A stretch of 64,000 nt of DNA, taken from NCBI RefSeq assembly GCF_009901525.1, contig NZ_CP019288.1:186001-250000 (forward strand). Direction: 5' to 3'. The position numbers and the translations under genes were made by a program. Below, piece after piece: positions 34,381-42,392 of this stretch; the first letter of the stretch is position 1; each line of letters starts with the position of its first letter. The notes under the pieces were generated by a model. That model did not search any database. It was not told where the DNA came from and saw only the letters and a program-made list of their open reading frames with translations. The stretch is from Kordia antarctica (lineage in GTDB: Bacteria; Bacteroidota; Bacteroidia; Flavobacteriales; Flavobacteriaceae).

Positions 34381-36486
34381 CTAACTAATATAATTCCAAA
34401 TATTCTTATGTTTCACCAATTGCGCAAACGTATACCGAACTGCTTTATGTGCTTCTAATCTCAAACTCGGATCAGCTTTTAAAATTTGCATCGCGTAATA
34501 ACGAGCCGTTTTCAGAATGTCGTTGTCTTTTACAATATCTGCTATTTTTAGGTTTAACACACCACTTTGTTGCGTTCCCATAATATTTCCTGGTCCGCGA
34601 AGTTTCAAATCGACTTCTGCAATTTCAAATCCATCACTGGTACGAACCATCGTTTCTAAACGTGTTTTTCCGTCTGCACTTAATTTGTGACTCGTCATGA
34701 GAATACAAAAACTCTGTTCTGCGCCACGACCAACTCGACCGCGTAATTGATGCAATTGTGACAATCCAAAACGTTCGGCACTTTCCACAATCATTACGGA
34801 AGCGTTTGGAACATTTACACCAACTTCAATTACAGTAGTTGCCACCATAATTTGGGTTTCACCTTTGATAAAACGATTCATTTCAAAATCTTTATCCGCA
34901 GGTTTCATCTTTCCGTGTACAATGGAAATTTGATATTCTGGCATTGGAAATTCTCGTGAAATGCTTTCATAACCGTCCATCAAATCCTTATAGTCCAACT
35001 GTTCCGATTCTTGAATCAGCGGATAAACTATATAAATTTGTCTACCTTTTTTTATTTCATCTCGAATAAATTTAAACACTTTCAACCGATTGCTATCATA
35101 GCGATGCACGGTTTTAATCGCTTTTCTGCCAGGCGGCAATTCATCAATCACAGAAATATCCAAATCGCCATACAAACTCATCGCTAATGTTCGCGGAATC
35201 GGCGTTGCGGTCATAACCAAAATATGCGGCGGAAACGTATTTTTATGCCACAATTTTGAACGTTGTTCTACACCAAACCGATGTTGCTCATCAATAATTG
35301 CCAATCCAAGATTTTTGAACTTGACTTTATCTTCTAAAACGGCGTGTGTTCCAATGAGAATGTGCAACGAACCATCTTCTAACATTTCGTGAATGATGCG
35401 CCTATCTTTCTTTTTAACCGAACCTGTCAAGAGTTTCACTTGTAAACCTAGCGGTTCTACTAACTCCATAATTCCATTATAATGCTGTGTGGATAAAATT
35501 TCCGTTGGTGCCATGATACATGCCTGAAAATCGTTGTCAATCGCTAATAACATTGACATCAGCGCGACAATTGTTTTTCCCGAACCAACATCACCTTGCA
35601 AAAGCCGATTCATTTGTGCATTGCTGCCTAAATCGTTTCGAATTTCTTTAATTACTCGTTTTTGCGCGTTTGTTAAGTCGAATGGCAAATGATTCGCATA
35701 AAAATCATTAAATTTTTCGCCAACTTGATCAAACGGAAAACCTTTTATTTTACTTTTATGGATGAGGTTTTTAGTGATGAGTTGTATTTGAATGTAAAAT
35801 AGTTCTTCAAATTTCAAACGATATTGCGCTTTCGCCAATAATTCTTGACTTTTCGGAAAGTGAATGTTGAATAATGCTTCACTTTTTGAAATCAATTTGA
35901 GTTCCTCCAAAATAGAAGGCGGCAAGGTTTCATAAAATTGCGTGCGCGATTCCGTAAACAATTGCTGCATCAACTTATTGACAACTCTATTCGTAATGCC
36001 TTTATTGCTGAGTTTTTCCGTTGATGGATATACAGGTTGCATCGCAGTTCGCAAGCTTTGTTCGTGTTCTTGCAATAATTCCATTTCTGGATGTGGCAAA
36101 GAAAATAAACCGTTATACCAATTCGTTTTGCCGAAAATCACGTATGGCGTATTCAGTTTTATGCTATCTTTTATCCATTTGTGACCGCGAAACCAGATGA
36201 GTTCCATTTCGCCAGTTCCATCAGTGAAAGTTGCAACCAAACGCTTTCCACGTTGCTGTTGCACCATTTTGATATGCGTAATTTTCCCCACAACTTGTAC
36301 TTCAGAAGAATTTCGTTGCAACTCCGCAATTTTAAAATAGCGTGTTTTGTCAATATACCGATTGGGAAATAGGTTGATAAAATCCTGATATGTATGTATT
36401 CCCAGTTCTTTACGAAGCAAATCGGCACGGTTTGGACCAACGCCTTTGAGGTAATCTATGGGAGTTTGTAATACATTTTGATTCAT
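34381..36486 (-). CDS. recG: ATP-dependent DNA helicase RecG
   Basis: The protein is 701 residues from the ATG at 36486. The N-terminal wedge/OB domain is at about 1-200 (TPIDYLKGVGPNRADLL, FTDGTGEMELIWFRG). Superfamily 2 helicase motifs are complete: GDVGSGKT (Walker A), DEQHRFG, TATPIPRT, TTVIEVGVNVPNA and QLRGRVGRG. The C-terminus has LRGPGNIMGTQQSG. RecG remodels stalled replication forks and branched DNA. It is probably monocistronic. Its first dozen codons are duplicated twice further upstream, outside the gene. Confidence 0.97.
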   Translation of the reverse strand: MNQNVLQTPIDYLKGVGPNRADLLRKELGIHTYQDFINLFPNRYIDKTRYFKIAELQRNSSEVQVVGKITHIKMVQQQRGKRLVATFTDGTGEMELIWFRGHKWIKDSIKLNTPYVIFGKTNWYNGLFSLPHPEMELLQEHEQSLRTAMQPVYPSTEKLSNKGITNRVVNKLMQQLFTESRTQFYETLPPSILEELKLISKSEALFNIHFPKSQELLAKAQYRLKFEELFYIQIQLITKNLIHKSKIKGFPFDQVGEKFNDFYANHLPFDLTNAQKRVIKEIRNDLGSNAQMNRLLQGDVGSGKTIVALMSMLLAIDNDFQACIMAPTEILSTQHYNGIMELVEPLGLQVKLLTGSVKKKDRRIIHEMLEDGSLHILIGTHAVLEDKVKFKNLGLAIIDEQHRFGVEQRSKLWHKNTFPPHILVMTATPIPRTLAMSLYGDLDISVIDELPPGRKAIKTVHRYDSNRLKVFKFIRDEIKKGRQIYIVYPLIQESEQLDYKDLMDGYESISREFPMPEYQISIVHGKMKPADKDFEMNRFIKGETQIMVATTVIEVGVNVPNASVMIVESAERFGLSQLHQLRGRVGRGAEQSFCILMTSHKLSADGKTRLETMVRTSDGFEIAEVDLKLRGPGNIMGTQQSGVLNLKIADIVKDNDILKTARYYAMQILKADPSLRLEAHKAVRYTFAQLVKHKNIWNYIS

Positions 36487-36556
36487 CAATTCAAAAATAG
36501 GTTTTTTGATTGAAAAATTAAATGATTGAAGGATTGAATGGTTGAAAAACTTTCTT

Positions 36557-36586
36557 CTGTCATTCCTGCGTAGGCAGGAATCTATT
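36557..36586. repeat. dispersed hairpin, family C
   Basis: TGTCATTCCTGCGTAGGCAG then GAATCTAT: compared with the copy at 7122 the stem has T-A where that copy has C-G, so pairing is kept. Confidence 0.75.
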
Positions 36587-36661
36587 TAGTGATGAAAAAC
36601 TAAAGCCAATCGTAATGCATTTAGTAATCTATAAAAGAAGCCACGAATGCACGAATGCTTT

Positions 36662-36702
36662 TTTAGTTTGTTTATCGGCACGAGTTGAAAAACTCGCGCT
36701 AG
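36662..36702. repeat. dispersed hairpin, family B
   Basis: TTTATCGGCACGAGTTGAAA then AACTCGCGCTAG; the stem is CGAGTT/AACTCG with a GAAA loop. Confidence 0.75.
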
Positions 36703-36757
36703 TTATCTATTGGAGTTTGTAATACATTTTGATTCATCAATTCAAAAGTAAGTTTTT
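36703..36757. repeat. stray copy of recG start region
   Basis: About 55 bp matching 36451-36506 with few changes. Read on the minus strand it gives the same ATG and MNQNVLQTPID, then diverges and stops (N, TAG). It is a duplicated fragment, not a gene. Confidence 0.8.
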
Positions 36758-36791
36758 GACGAAAGTTTCCCAAATAAAGTCAACTTTCTTT

Positions 36792-36821
36792 CGTCATGCT
36801 GAACTTGATTCAGCATCTATT
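36792..36821. repeat. dispersed hairpin, family D
   Basis: CGTCATGCTGAACTTGATTC then AGCATCTAT has an ATGCTGAA/TTCAGCAT stem. The copy at 34035 has ATTCCGAA/TTCGGAAT. Confidence 0.75.
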
Positions 36822-36877
36822 TATTTTTTATCCAGAATTAAATGATTGAAGGATTGAATTATTGAAAAACTAAAAGC

Positions 36878-36925
36878 GTCACTTCGAGTGAATTTGTGAA
36901 ACAAATTTGTATCGAGAAGTGCTTA
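36878..36925. repeat. dispersed hairpin repeat, family A
   Basis: GCGTCACTTCGAGTGAATTT at the left and GTATCGAGAAGTGCTTA at the right. A second, inverse partial copy with GATTCGCCACTCGAACTGAC follows at about 36965-37000. Beyond these, the 36487-37011 gap holds only AT-rich ATTGAAGGATTGAA phrases. Confidence 0.75.
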
Positions 36926-37011
36926 GAAAACAAGATAGACTTTATAGTTGCGAGTTGTTATCGATACAACGAATCACAGATTCGCCACTCGAACTGACGG
37001 TTTATGCTTTG

Positions 37012-37866
37012 CTATAAATTCTCTTTTTCAGCTTTTCTCCAAAAGTAAATTGCAAAAAGAGTGGTTACAATTGGAATCATAAAACCATATTCATCAATCC
37101 AAAATATAGTTTTATCATTAGAAATAGTTAATGGTGTACAAATTTTTTGAATGTAAATATTATGAATAGAATGATACACCGCGGCTGGCCATAAACTATT
37201 GGATTTAAAGGTGTAATAGGCTAAGATTACAGATATTCCAATGATCATAATTGTAAATGCACTCATGTGAAGTATCAAATTTTCACTTCTTCCATACATT
37301 AAATTTATTATCGGATAATGCCAAATAGCCCAAATTAGTCCGCTTACAATAGCGAGTGCTTTGAACGGCATTACTTTTCTTAATTCGAATATTAAAAAGC
37401 CGCGCCATCCAATTTCTTCTCCCAAAGTAGAACCTAAATTTTTGATTACACCAACAGTTAATAACAGAAAAACCATTACTATGATAACGAGTGCTTTATT
37501 AGAACTTTCAATGCCTAATTCATTACTCCATTCGATAAGTTGTTCGGTATTGATAAACTGACCAAAACCAAGGAGCCAAATTAATAGGTATGCAATTGAA
37601 ACATATAGAATAGGAGTGAAGTAGGAGCGTTTTAAATAGCTGAGTTCTTTTAAACTCCAAGGTAAACTAGCAATCGGTCTTTTCTTAATTTTTAAAGTAA
37701 TGAAAGCTGCTAAAGCAGGAGATATCATTAAAGCTCCAACGTAAATACTGGTTGGGTTTAATTTTAAAATCACATAATATGCTACTAAACTTAAAGCTGT
37801 GAGTAGTATTAAAAATAAAATGATAGTATTCCAAGCTTCTTTAATTTCCGATACAGATTTTGACAT
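37012..37866 (-). CDS. CPBP-family intramembrane protease
   Basis: The 284-residue protein has about eight membrane helices and the three CPBP (Abi/CAAX) motifs: EEIGWRGFL, AIWHYPIINL and AVYHSIHNIY, which carry the catalytic Glu and His residues. Members cleave membrane-embedded substrates, and some protect producers against their own bacteriocins. No bacteriocin gene adjoins this copy; the nearest peptide genes are 10 and 20 kb away. It is a single gene among repeat-rich gaps. Confidence 0.92.
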   Translation of the reverse strand: MSKSVSEIKEAWNTIILFLILLTALSLVAYYVILKLNPTSIYVGALMISPALAAFITLKIKKRPIASLPWSLKELSYLKRSYFTPILYVSIAYLLIWLLGFGQFINTEQLIEWSNELGIESSNKALVIIVMVFLLLTVGVIKNLGSTLGEEIGWRGFLIFELRKVMPFKALAIVSGLIWAIWHYPIINLMYGRSENLILHMSAFTIMIIGISVILAYYTFKSNSLWPAAVYHSIHNIYIQKICTPLTISNDKTIFWIDEYGFMIPIVTTLFAIYFWRKAEKENL

Positions 37867-37930
37867 GTTCTTCTTTGGTTGGTTGTAAAGAAGACGAAAT
37901 TAAGCTGGTTTTGTTACATTTTGATCGATT

Positions 37931-38180
37931 TGAAGGTAATTTAGGGGAGTTTGTAATACATTTTGATTGAAAAATTAAAGGATTGAATAACTGAAAGCGT
38001 CGCTTCAAGTGGTTTTTCGGAATGAAATGGAGAAAAATTGTACTTCGGTAAACTCAGCAGAACTATTGAGAAGTTGCCACGAATGTTTTTAGTTTGTTTA
38101 TCGACACGAGTTAAAAAACTCGCGCTAGCATTAGGAACTTAACGATCAACAGATTACTTCACTCTCGCTCGTAATGACAC
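37931..38180. repeat. repeat-filled gap: recG fragment, family A and family B
   Basis: 37931-37968 is a second stray copy of the recG start (GGAGTTTGTAATACATTTTG). 37998-38077 is a diverged family A element. 38086-38128 is a family B hairpin with stem CGAGTT/AACTCG. 38150-38180 resembles part of the 11755 repeat. No gene is visible. Confidence 0.7.
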
Positions 38181-38223
38181 AATCTAACGATCTAAGCAAG
38201 TCCAAAAATCTAACAATCTATTT

Positions 38224-39261
38224 TCAATCAACTTTCTCGTTCCGCATTATTTTAACAATACGATTAATGACAATTTCCGATAAATTCCATTCGTAGCCAT
38301 TAAAATCAGTAGTGTTTATAAATTGAACAACAACCGTGTCAATGTCTTTGTGATATTCCGCAAGACTTTGATAACCAGGAACCAAACCGCCATGTTCGTA
38401 TACATAAATAGAAGCGTATATTTCCTGTTCGCCTTCATCTAACACAGAACCATCGTTTAATGCTCTTAAAAATATACCTACATCTTCTGCGGTAGCTAGC
38501 ATTCCGTTTTCATTTGTTTTTAAATCGGCGTCAATTCCAACATAATAACCACTCATTACATCGTCGATATTGACTTCATTTAGTGAAAAGAATGTATTTT
38601 TTAGTCCGAGCGGAATCAAAATTTCTTCTTTTATATATTGTTGATGACTGTAACCAACTACTTTCTTAATGATTTTACGCAGTAATAAATAATTCGTATT
38701 TGAATATTCATAACCTTCATCTGGTTCAAAACTTGCAGGTAAGTCGAGTGCAAAATCCAGTGCCTTTTTTCCGTTTTCTTGTTCGTTTTCCCAAAATTTA
38801 GGATTACTGGTAAAATTAGGAATTCCACTTCGATGTTGAACCATTAATTTTAGTGTGATTTTTTCTGCATTTTCAATGCTGCCAACAAGTTCTGGAAAGT
38901 AATCGGCGAGTGTTTCATCTAACGATAAGCGTTTGTCATTGACCAATTTAGCAATAGAAACAGCAACATATAATTTGCTAATGCTCGCAATTTTAAATAA
39001 CGATTTTGGATCGGCAGGTATTTTGTTTTCACGATTTTTCCAACCGCCTGTATAAAATGCTGGCGGTTTTCCGGCTTCATCAACATACACAATCATTCCG
39101 TCAAATCCATGTCCAATTGCTTCATCTACCTGTTCTTGAACCGTATTTGGTAGTGGTAATATCCAAGCTTTTACTAAAATCCATGGTACAAACCACAAAG
39201 AAGCGATGCTTGCACTAATGAATAGTATTTTGAGAATTCGTTTTGTTAATTTTTTTTTCAT
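38224..39261 (-). CDS. serine hydrolase, class C beta-lactamase-like
   Basis: The 345-residue protein has an N-terminal membrane helix (LFISASIASLWFVPWILV) and a beta-lactamase/DD-peptidase fold. The catalytic set is Ser and Lys in KIASISKLYVAVS (SxxK), Tyr in YEYSNTNYLLL (YxN) and HGG in YEHGGLVPGYQS. Such proteins hydrolyse peptides, esters or cell-wall fragments; clinical beta-lactam hydrolysis should not be assumed. It is 21 nt downstream of a lipoprotein gene on the same strand, so the two are probably an operon. Confidence 0.9.
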   Translation of the reverse strand: MKKKLTKRILKILFISASIASLWFVPWILVKAWILPLPNTVQEQVDEAIGHGFDGMIVYVDEAGKPPAFYTGGWKNRENKIPADPKSLFKIASISKLYVAVSIAKLVNDKRLSLDETLADYFPELVGSIENAEKITLKLMVQHRSGIPNFTSNPKFWENEQENGKKALDFALDLPASFEPDEGYEYSNTNYLLLRKIIKKVVGYSHQQYIKEEILIPLGLKNTFFSLNEVNIDDVMSGYYVGIDADLKTNENGMLATAEDVGIFLRALNDGSVLDEGEQEIYASIYVYEHGGLVPGYQSLAEYHKDIDTVVVQFINTTDFNGYEWNLSEIVINRIVKIMRNEKVD

Positions 39262-39282
39262 GCTATAATCGAAATAAAGTTC

Positions 39283-39918
39283 TCAATTAGATGGCTTCAT
39301 AATAATTTCACTAAGAATCAAATTTGCTTTTTGAGCAATTTTCGAAGAACTTTCAATCGTATGATCGCCGTGTAAATCCATAAAATCTTCAGGCATTGAA
39401 TCCGTTGGATAAGCCAAACTTCCAAAAATATTTCGTTCCTCAAGATAACCATCTTTCCAATCAATAGCTCCAGCATAATCCCATTCTAAACCAAAAAATC
39501 CAAAAGGTTGCTTGTTTAAAGTTTCAAGCGTTTTCATATCGGTACCAATAGTAATGCCTTCTTTTGTTTTCCAATCCGTCTGTTTTCCAGCTAATCTAAT
39601 GTATTGAAGTTTATTATAATGGATTGAATCATCTTCCCACACAAACTCAACTTGGTTTTTAGAATCAGGAAATAATACTGTAGTTGCATATTCGCCCATT
39701 CCTTCAGGATAATAGCCAACGGATCTTTTCACATGTTCTCCATAAACTTTTTTTAAAGCTACTTCAGAATCATATGATAACAAGCTATCTAGCGGATATT
39801 CTATTTTAGAAACATCTTTCGTTTCAACTTTTGTTTCTTTTGAAGCTTCTTTTTTTGTTCCATTAGAACAACTATTCAATAGAAATATGATAAGTAAAGC
39901 TTGAAGTATTTTTTTCAT
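39283..39918 (-). CDS. lipoprotein of unknown function
   Basis: The 211 residues start with a lipoprotein signal (LLIIFLLNSCSNGT, Cys17) and a Lys/Glu-rich linker. The globular part has an all-beta/helical pattern (VGYYPEGMGEYATTVLF, GITIGTDMKTLETLNKQPF, GFFGLEWDYAGAIDW) that recurs in flavobacterial lipoproteins. No catalytic motif is recognised. It lies 21 nt upstream of the serine hydrolase gene. Confidence 0.8.
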   Translation of the reverse strand: MKKILQALLIIFLLNSCSNGTKKEASKETKVETKDVSKIEYPLDSLLSYDSEVALKKVYGEHVKRSVGYYPEGMGEYATTVLFPDSKNQVEFVWEDDSIHYNKLQYIRLAGKQTDWKTKEGITIGTDMKTLETLNKQPFGFFGLEWDYAGAIDWKDGYLEERNIFGSLAYPTDSMPEDFMDLHGDHTIESSSKIAQKANLILSEIIMKPSN

Positions 39919-40052
39919 AAGTGATTTTTATGCTTGATAAAACTATCACAAAGATACTATATAAAAAAGATGGTTTCCGTAATGACTGAAAAATCTGAGC
40001 AAATCCAACACTTCGACTCCGCTCAGTGTAAAACGATCTAAGCAGTCCAAAA

Positions 40053-40403
40053 TCAATTAAACCAAACTGCATACCGTTTTCTTCGCAATTCTAACGCAAG
40101 TATTTTTTCCATCTTCAACGCTTGCAATCGTGTAGTGAATGCGTCAATATGATTGTACAAACTCGGACGCAAGTACAATCCGTATTTTTCAACAATATTG
40201 GACGATAATTTGTGTCCTTTTTGGTTTCGATAGCCTGTTTTATGTTGCAAAAAACGTTCTTTCGGTGTTTTGCTAGTCATGCCAACATACAAACATTCCA
40301 ATACGCCATTAAACTGCGGATTCGCCAAACGAAATTTTGTATTTTCCGTAAACACTCGTTTAGACAACTCTACAACGTACACACGATATTCTATTCTTGG
40401 CAT
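40053..40403 (-). CDS. GIY-YIG-like small protein
   Basis: The 116-residue protein has the order typical of a compact GIY-YIG-like group: YRVYVVEL at the N-terminus, CLYVGMTSKTPKERFLQHK in the middle, GLYLRPSLYNHI, and a final KMEKILALELRRKRYAVW. The canonical GIY is replaced by YRVYV and the YIG by YVG. Such proteins are widespread in bacteria, and nuclease activity has not been shown for this small type. It is a single gene. Confidence 0.75.
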   Translation of the reverse strand: MPRIEYRVYVVELSKRVFTENTKFRLANPQFNGVLECLYVGMTSKTPKERFLQHKTGYRNQKGHKLSSNIVEKYGLYLRPSLYNHIDAFTTRLQALKMEKILALELRRKRYAVWFN

Positions 40404-40511
40404 GGATTTTCGGGATCAATGATTTTAATTAATGTGGATTCTTAAAAATACAAAAAAATATAAAAGGTAGTTGAGAAACATCGAAGCTAATAATTTCGTT
40501 TTTTTAATTTT

Positions 40512-40570
40512 ACTAGAAACTAGAAACTAGAAACTAGAAACTAGAAACTAGAAACTAGAAACTAGAAACT
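40512..40570. repeat. 7-bp tandem repeat (ACTAGAA), about 8 copies
   Basis: A perfect run of ACTAGAA units lies 160 nt upstream of the acetolactate synthase-like gene. No promoter motif was recognised between this run and the gene. Confidence 0.92.
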
Positions 40571-40638
40571 ACGAAAACAGCTAATGAAAAACCCGATACA
40601 GTTAAGTTTCCAAAAGAACAAGTAGTATCTTCAATTTT

Positions 40639-40711
40639 TAAACAAACAAACAAACAAACAACAAACAAACAACAAACAAACAACAAGCAACAAACAAACA
40701 AACAAACAAAA
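40639..40711. repeat. AAAC/AAC simple repeat
   Basis: AAACAAACAAACAAAC alternates with AACAAAC over about 70 nt. It ends 20 nt before the ATG at 40731, so it would form the 5' leader of that gene. Confidence 0.9.
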
Positions 40712-40730
40712 TCAACAATAAAAACAACCA

Positions 40731-42389
40731 ATGAAAGCATCAGACCTATTTATAAAAGCATTAGAAAATGAAGGCGTAGAATATATATTTGGACTTCCAG
40801 GCGAGGAAAACTTAGATATGTTAGACTCCATTCGTAAATCTGACAAAATAAATTTCGTACTCACACGACACGAACAAGGCGCAGGATTTATGGCAGCAAC
40901 GTACGGAAGACTCACAGGAAAAGCTGGAGTTTGTATGTCAACATTAGGTCCTGGCGCAACAAATATGGTTACGCCAGCCGCGTATGCACAACTTGGCGCG
41001 ATGCCGCTTGTCATTATATCTGGTCAAAAACCGATTAACAGAAGTAAACAGGGAAACTTTCAAATCATTGATGTGGTGGAAATGATGAAACCGCTGACTA
41101 AATATACAAAACAAATTACCAACGGCGATCAAGTTTCTTCTATCATACGTGAAGCATTTCGACGCGCACAAGAAGAACGTCCAGGAGCTGTACATATTGA
41201 ATTTCCAGAAGATGTTGCACAAGAAATAGTAGAATCACCACGAATTTTTGATGTAGTAGATGCTAAAATGCCACACGCAGAAACAAATGCTATTGAAAAT
41301 GCAGCAAAAATGATTGAAGCCGCAAAAATGCCTTTATTATTAATTGGCGCTGGCGCGAATAGAAAACGGGCAAGTAACTCGTTAGCCGAATTTGTAGATA
41401 CGATCGGAATTCCGTTTTTCAATACGCAAATGGGCAAAGGAATCATCGACGAACGTCATCCGTTGTATCTAGGAACAGCTGCATTATCTGATAATGATTT
41501 TATTCATGAAGCGATTAAAAGTGCGGACTTAATTATTAATGTTGGACACGATACAATCGAGAAACCACCTTTTTTCATGCATCCAGAAGACGAACGAAAA
41601 GTGATTCACGTAAATTTCTTTCCGGCTGAAATTGATGAAGTTTATTTTCCGCAGCTAAATGTAATAGGCGACATCGCGACAAGCATTCAACAATTGACAA
41701 AAGCATTGAAACCGATTGCGAAATCGTGGAATACGGATTTCTTCATGAAAATAAAAAAGAACGTTTCAGAACATTTGGCAAAATATGAAGCCGATGATCG
41801 TTTTCCAATATTGCCACAACGTACAGTCAAAATTGTTCGCGATATATTACCAGATGACGGAATTGTGACACTTGACAATGGAATTTATAAAATATGGTTT
41901 GCCCGAAATTATCCTGCGTATGTACCAAATGGTTTATTACTAGACAATGCACTTGCCACGATGAGCGCAGGTTTGCCGTCTGCCATGATGGTGAGCGAAT
42001 TGTATCCAGATAAAAAAGTAATTTCCATTAATGGCGATGGTGGATTTATGATGAATTCGCAAGAATTAGAAACCGCCGTACGACTCAATCTAAATTTAGT
42101 TGTGATTATTTTGAATGATAACGCATACGGAATGATTCAATGGAAGCAAGAAAAAGAAGAATTGGAAAAATACAGTCTCGATTTTGGAAATCCTGATTTT
42201 GTAAAATATGCAGAAAGTTTTGGTGCTTCAGGCTATCGTCCAGAATCAGTAGAAGATTTTAAATACGATTTGGAAACTTCTCTAAATTCAGATGGAGTAC
42301 ACGTGATTGATTTAGCTGTAGATTACTCTCTAAATCATAAAATATTAAATGTATTACTCAAAGAATATTCAGAAAACATAAAAAAATAA
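40731..42389 (+). CDS. acetolactate synthase-like ThDP enzyme
   Basis: The 552-residue protein has the three ThDP-enzyme domains: N-terminal (catalytic Glu48 in TRHEQGAGFMA), central, and C-terminal with the ThDP/Mg motif GDGGFMMNSQELETAVRLN. It resembles the catabolic AlsS group: a single chain with no ilvN-like small subunit gene next to it, and the end DFGNPDFVKYAESFGASGYR. The expected reaction is two pyruvate to acetolactate. It is followed after 3 nt by an aldehyde dehydrogenase, so other 2-oxoacid decarboxylase-type reactions are also possible. Confidence 0.85.
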   Translation: MKASDLFIKALENEGVEYIFGLPGEENLDMLDSIRKSDKINFVLTRHEQGAGFMAATYGRLTGKAGVCMSTLGPGATNMVTPAAYAQLGAMPLVIISGQKPINRSKQGNFQIIDVVEMMKPLTKYTKQITNGDQVSSIIREAFRRAQEERPGAVHIEFPEDVAQEIVESPRIFDVVDAKMPHAETNAIENAAKMIEAAKMPLLLIGAGANRKRASNSLAEFVDTIGIPFFNTQMGKGIIDERHPLYLGTAALSDNDFIHEAIKSADLIINVGHDTIEKPPFFMHPEDERKVIHVNFFPAEIDEVYFPQLNVIGDIATSIQQLTKALKPIAKSWNTDFFMKIKKNVSEHLAKYEADDRFPILPQRTVKIVRDILPDDGIVTLDNGIYKIWFARNYPAYVPNGLLLDNALATMSAGLPSAMMVSELYPDKKVISINGDGGFMMNSQELETAVRLNLNLVVIILNDNAYGMIQWKQEKEELEKYSLDFGNPDFVKYAESFGASGYRPESVEDFKYDLETSLNSDGVHVIDLAVDYSLNHKILNVLLKEYSENIKK

Positions 42390-42392
42390 AAC

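Noticed and set aside
36492-36499. TATTTTTG on the minus strand as recG promoter
   Set aside because: It ends 5 nt before the ATG, too close to give a leader, and may be chance in AT-rich DNA.
40555-40740. Minus-strand frame rich in Val, Cys, Leu and Phe
   Set aside because: It is the translation of the AAAC simple repeat and has no start signal.
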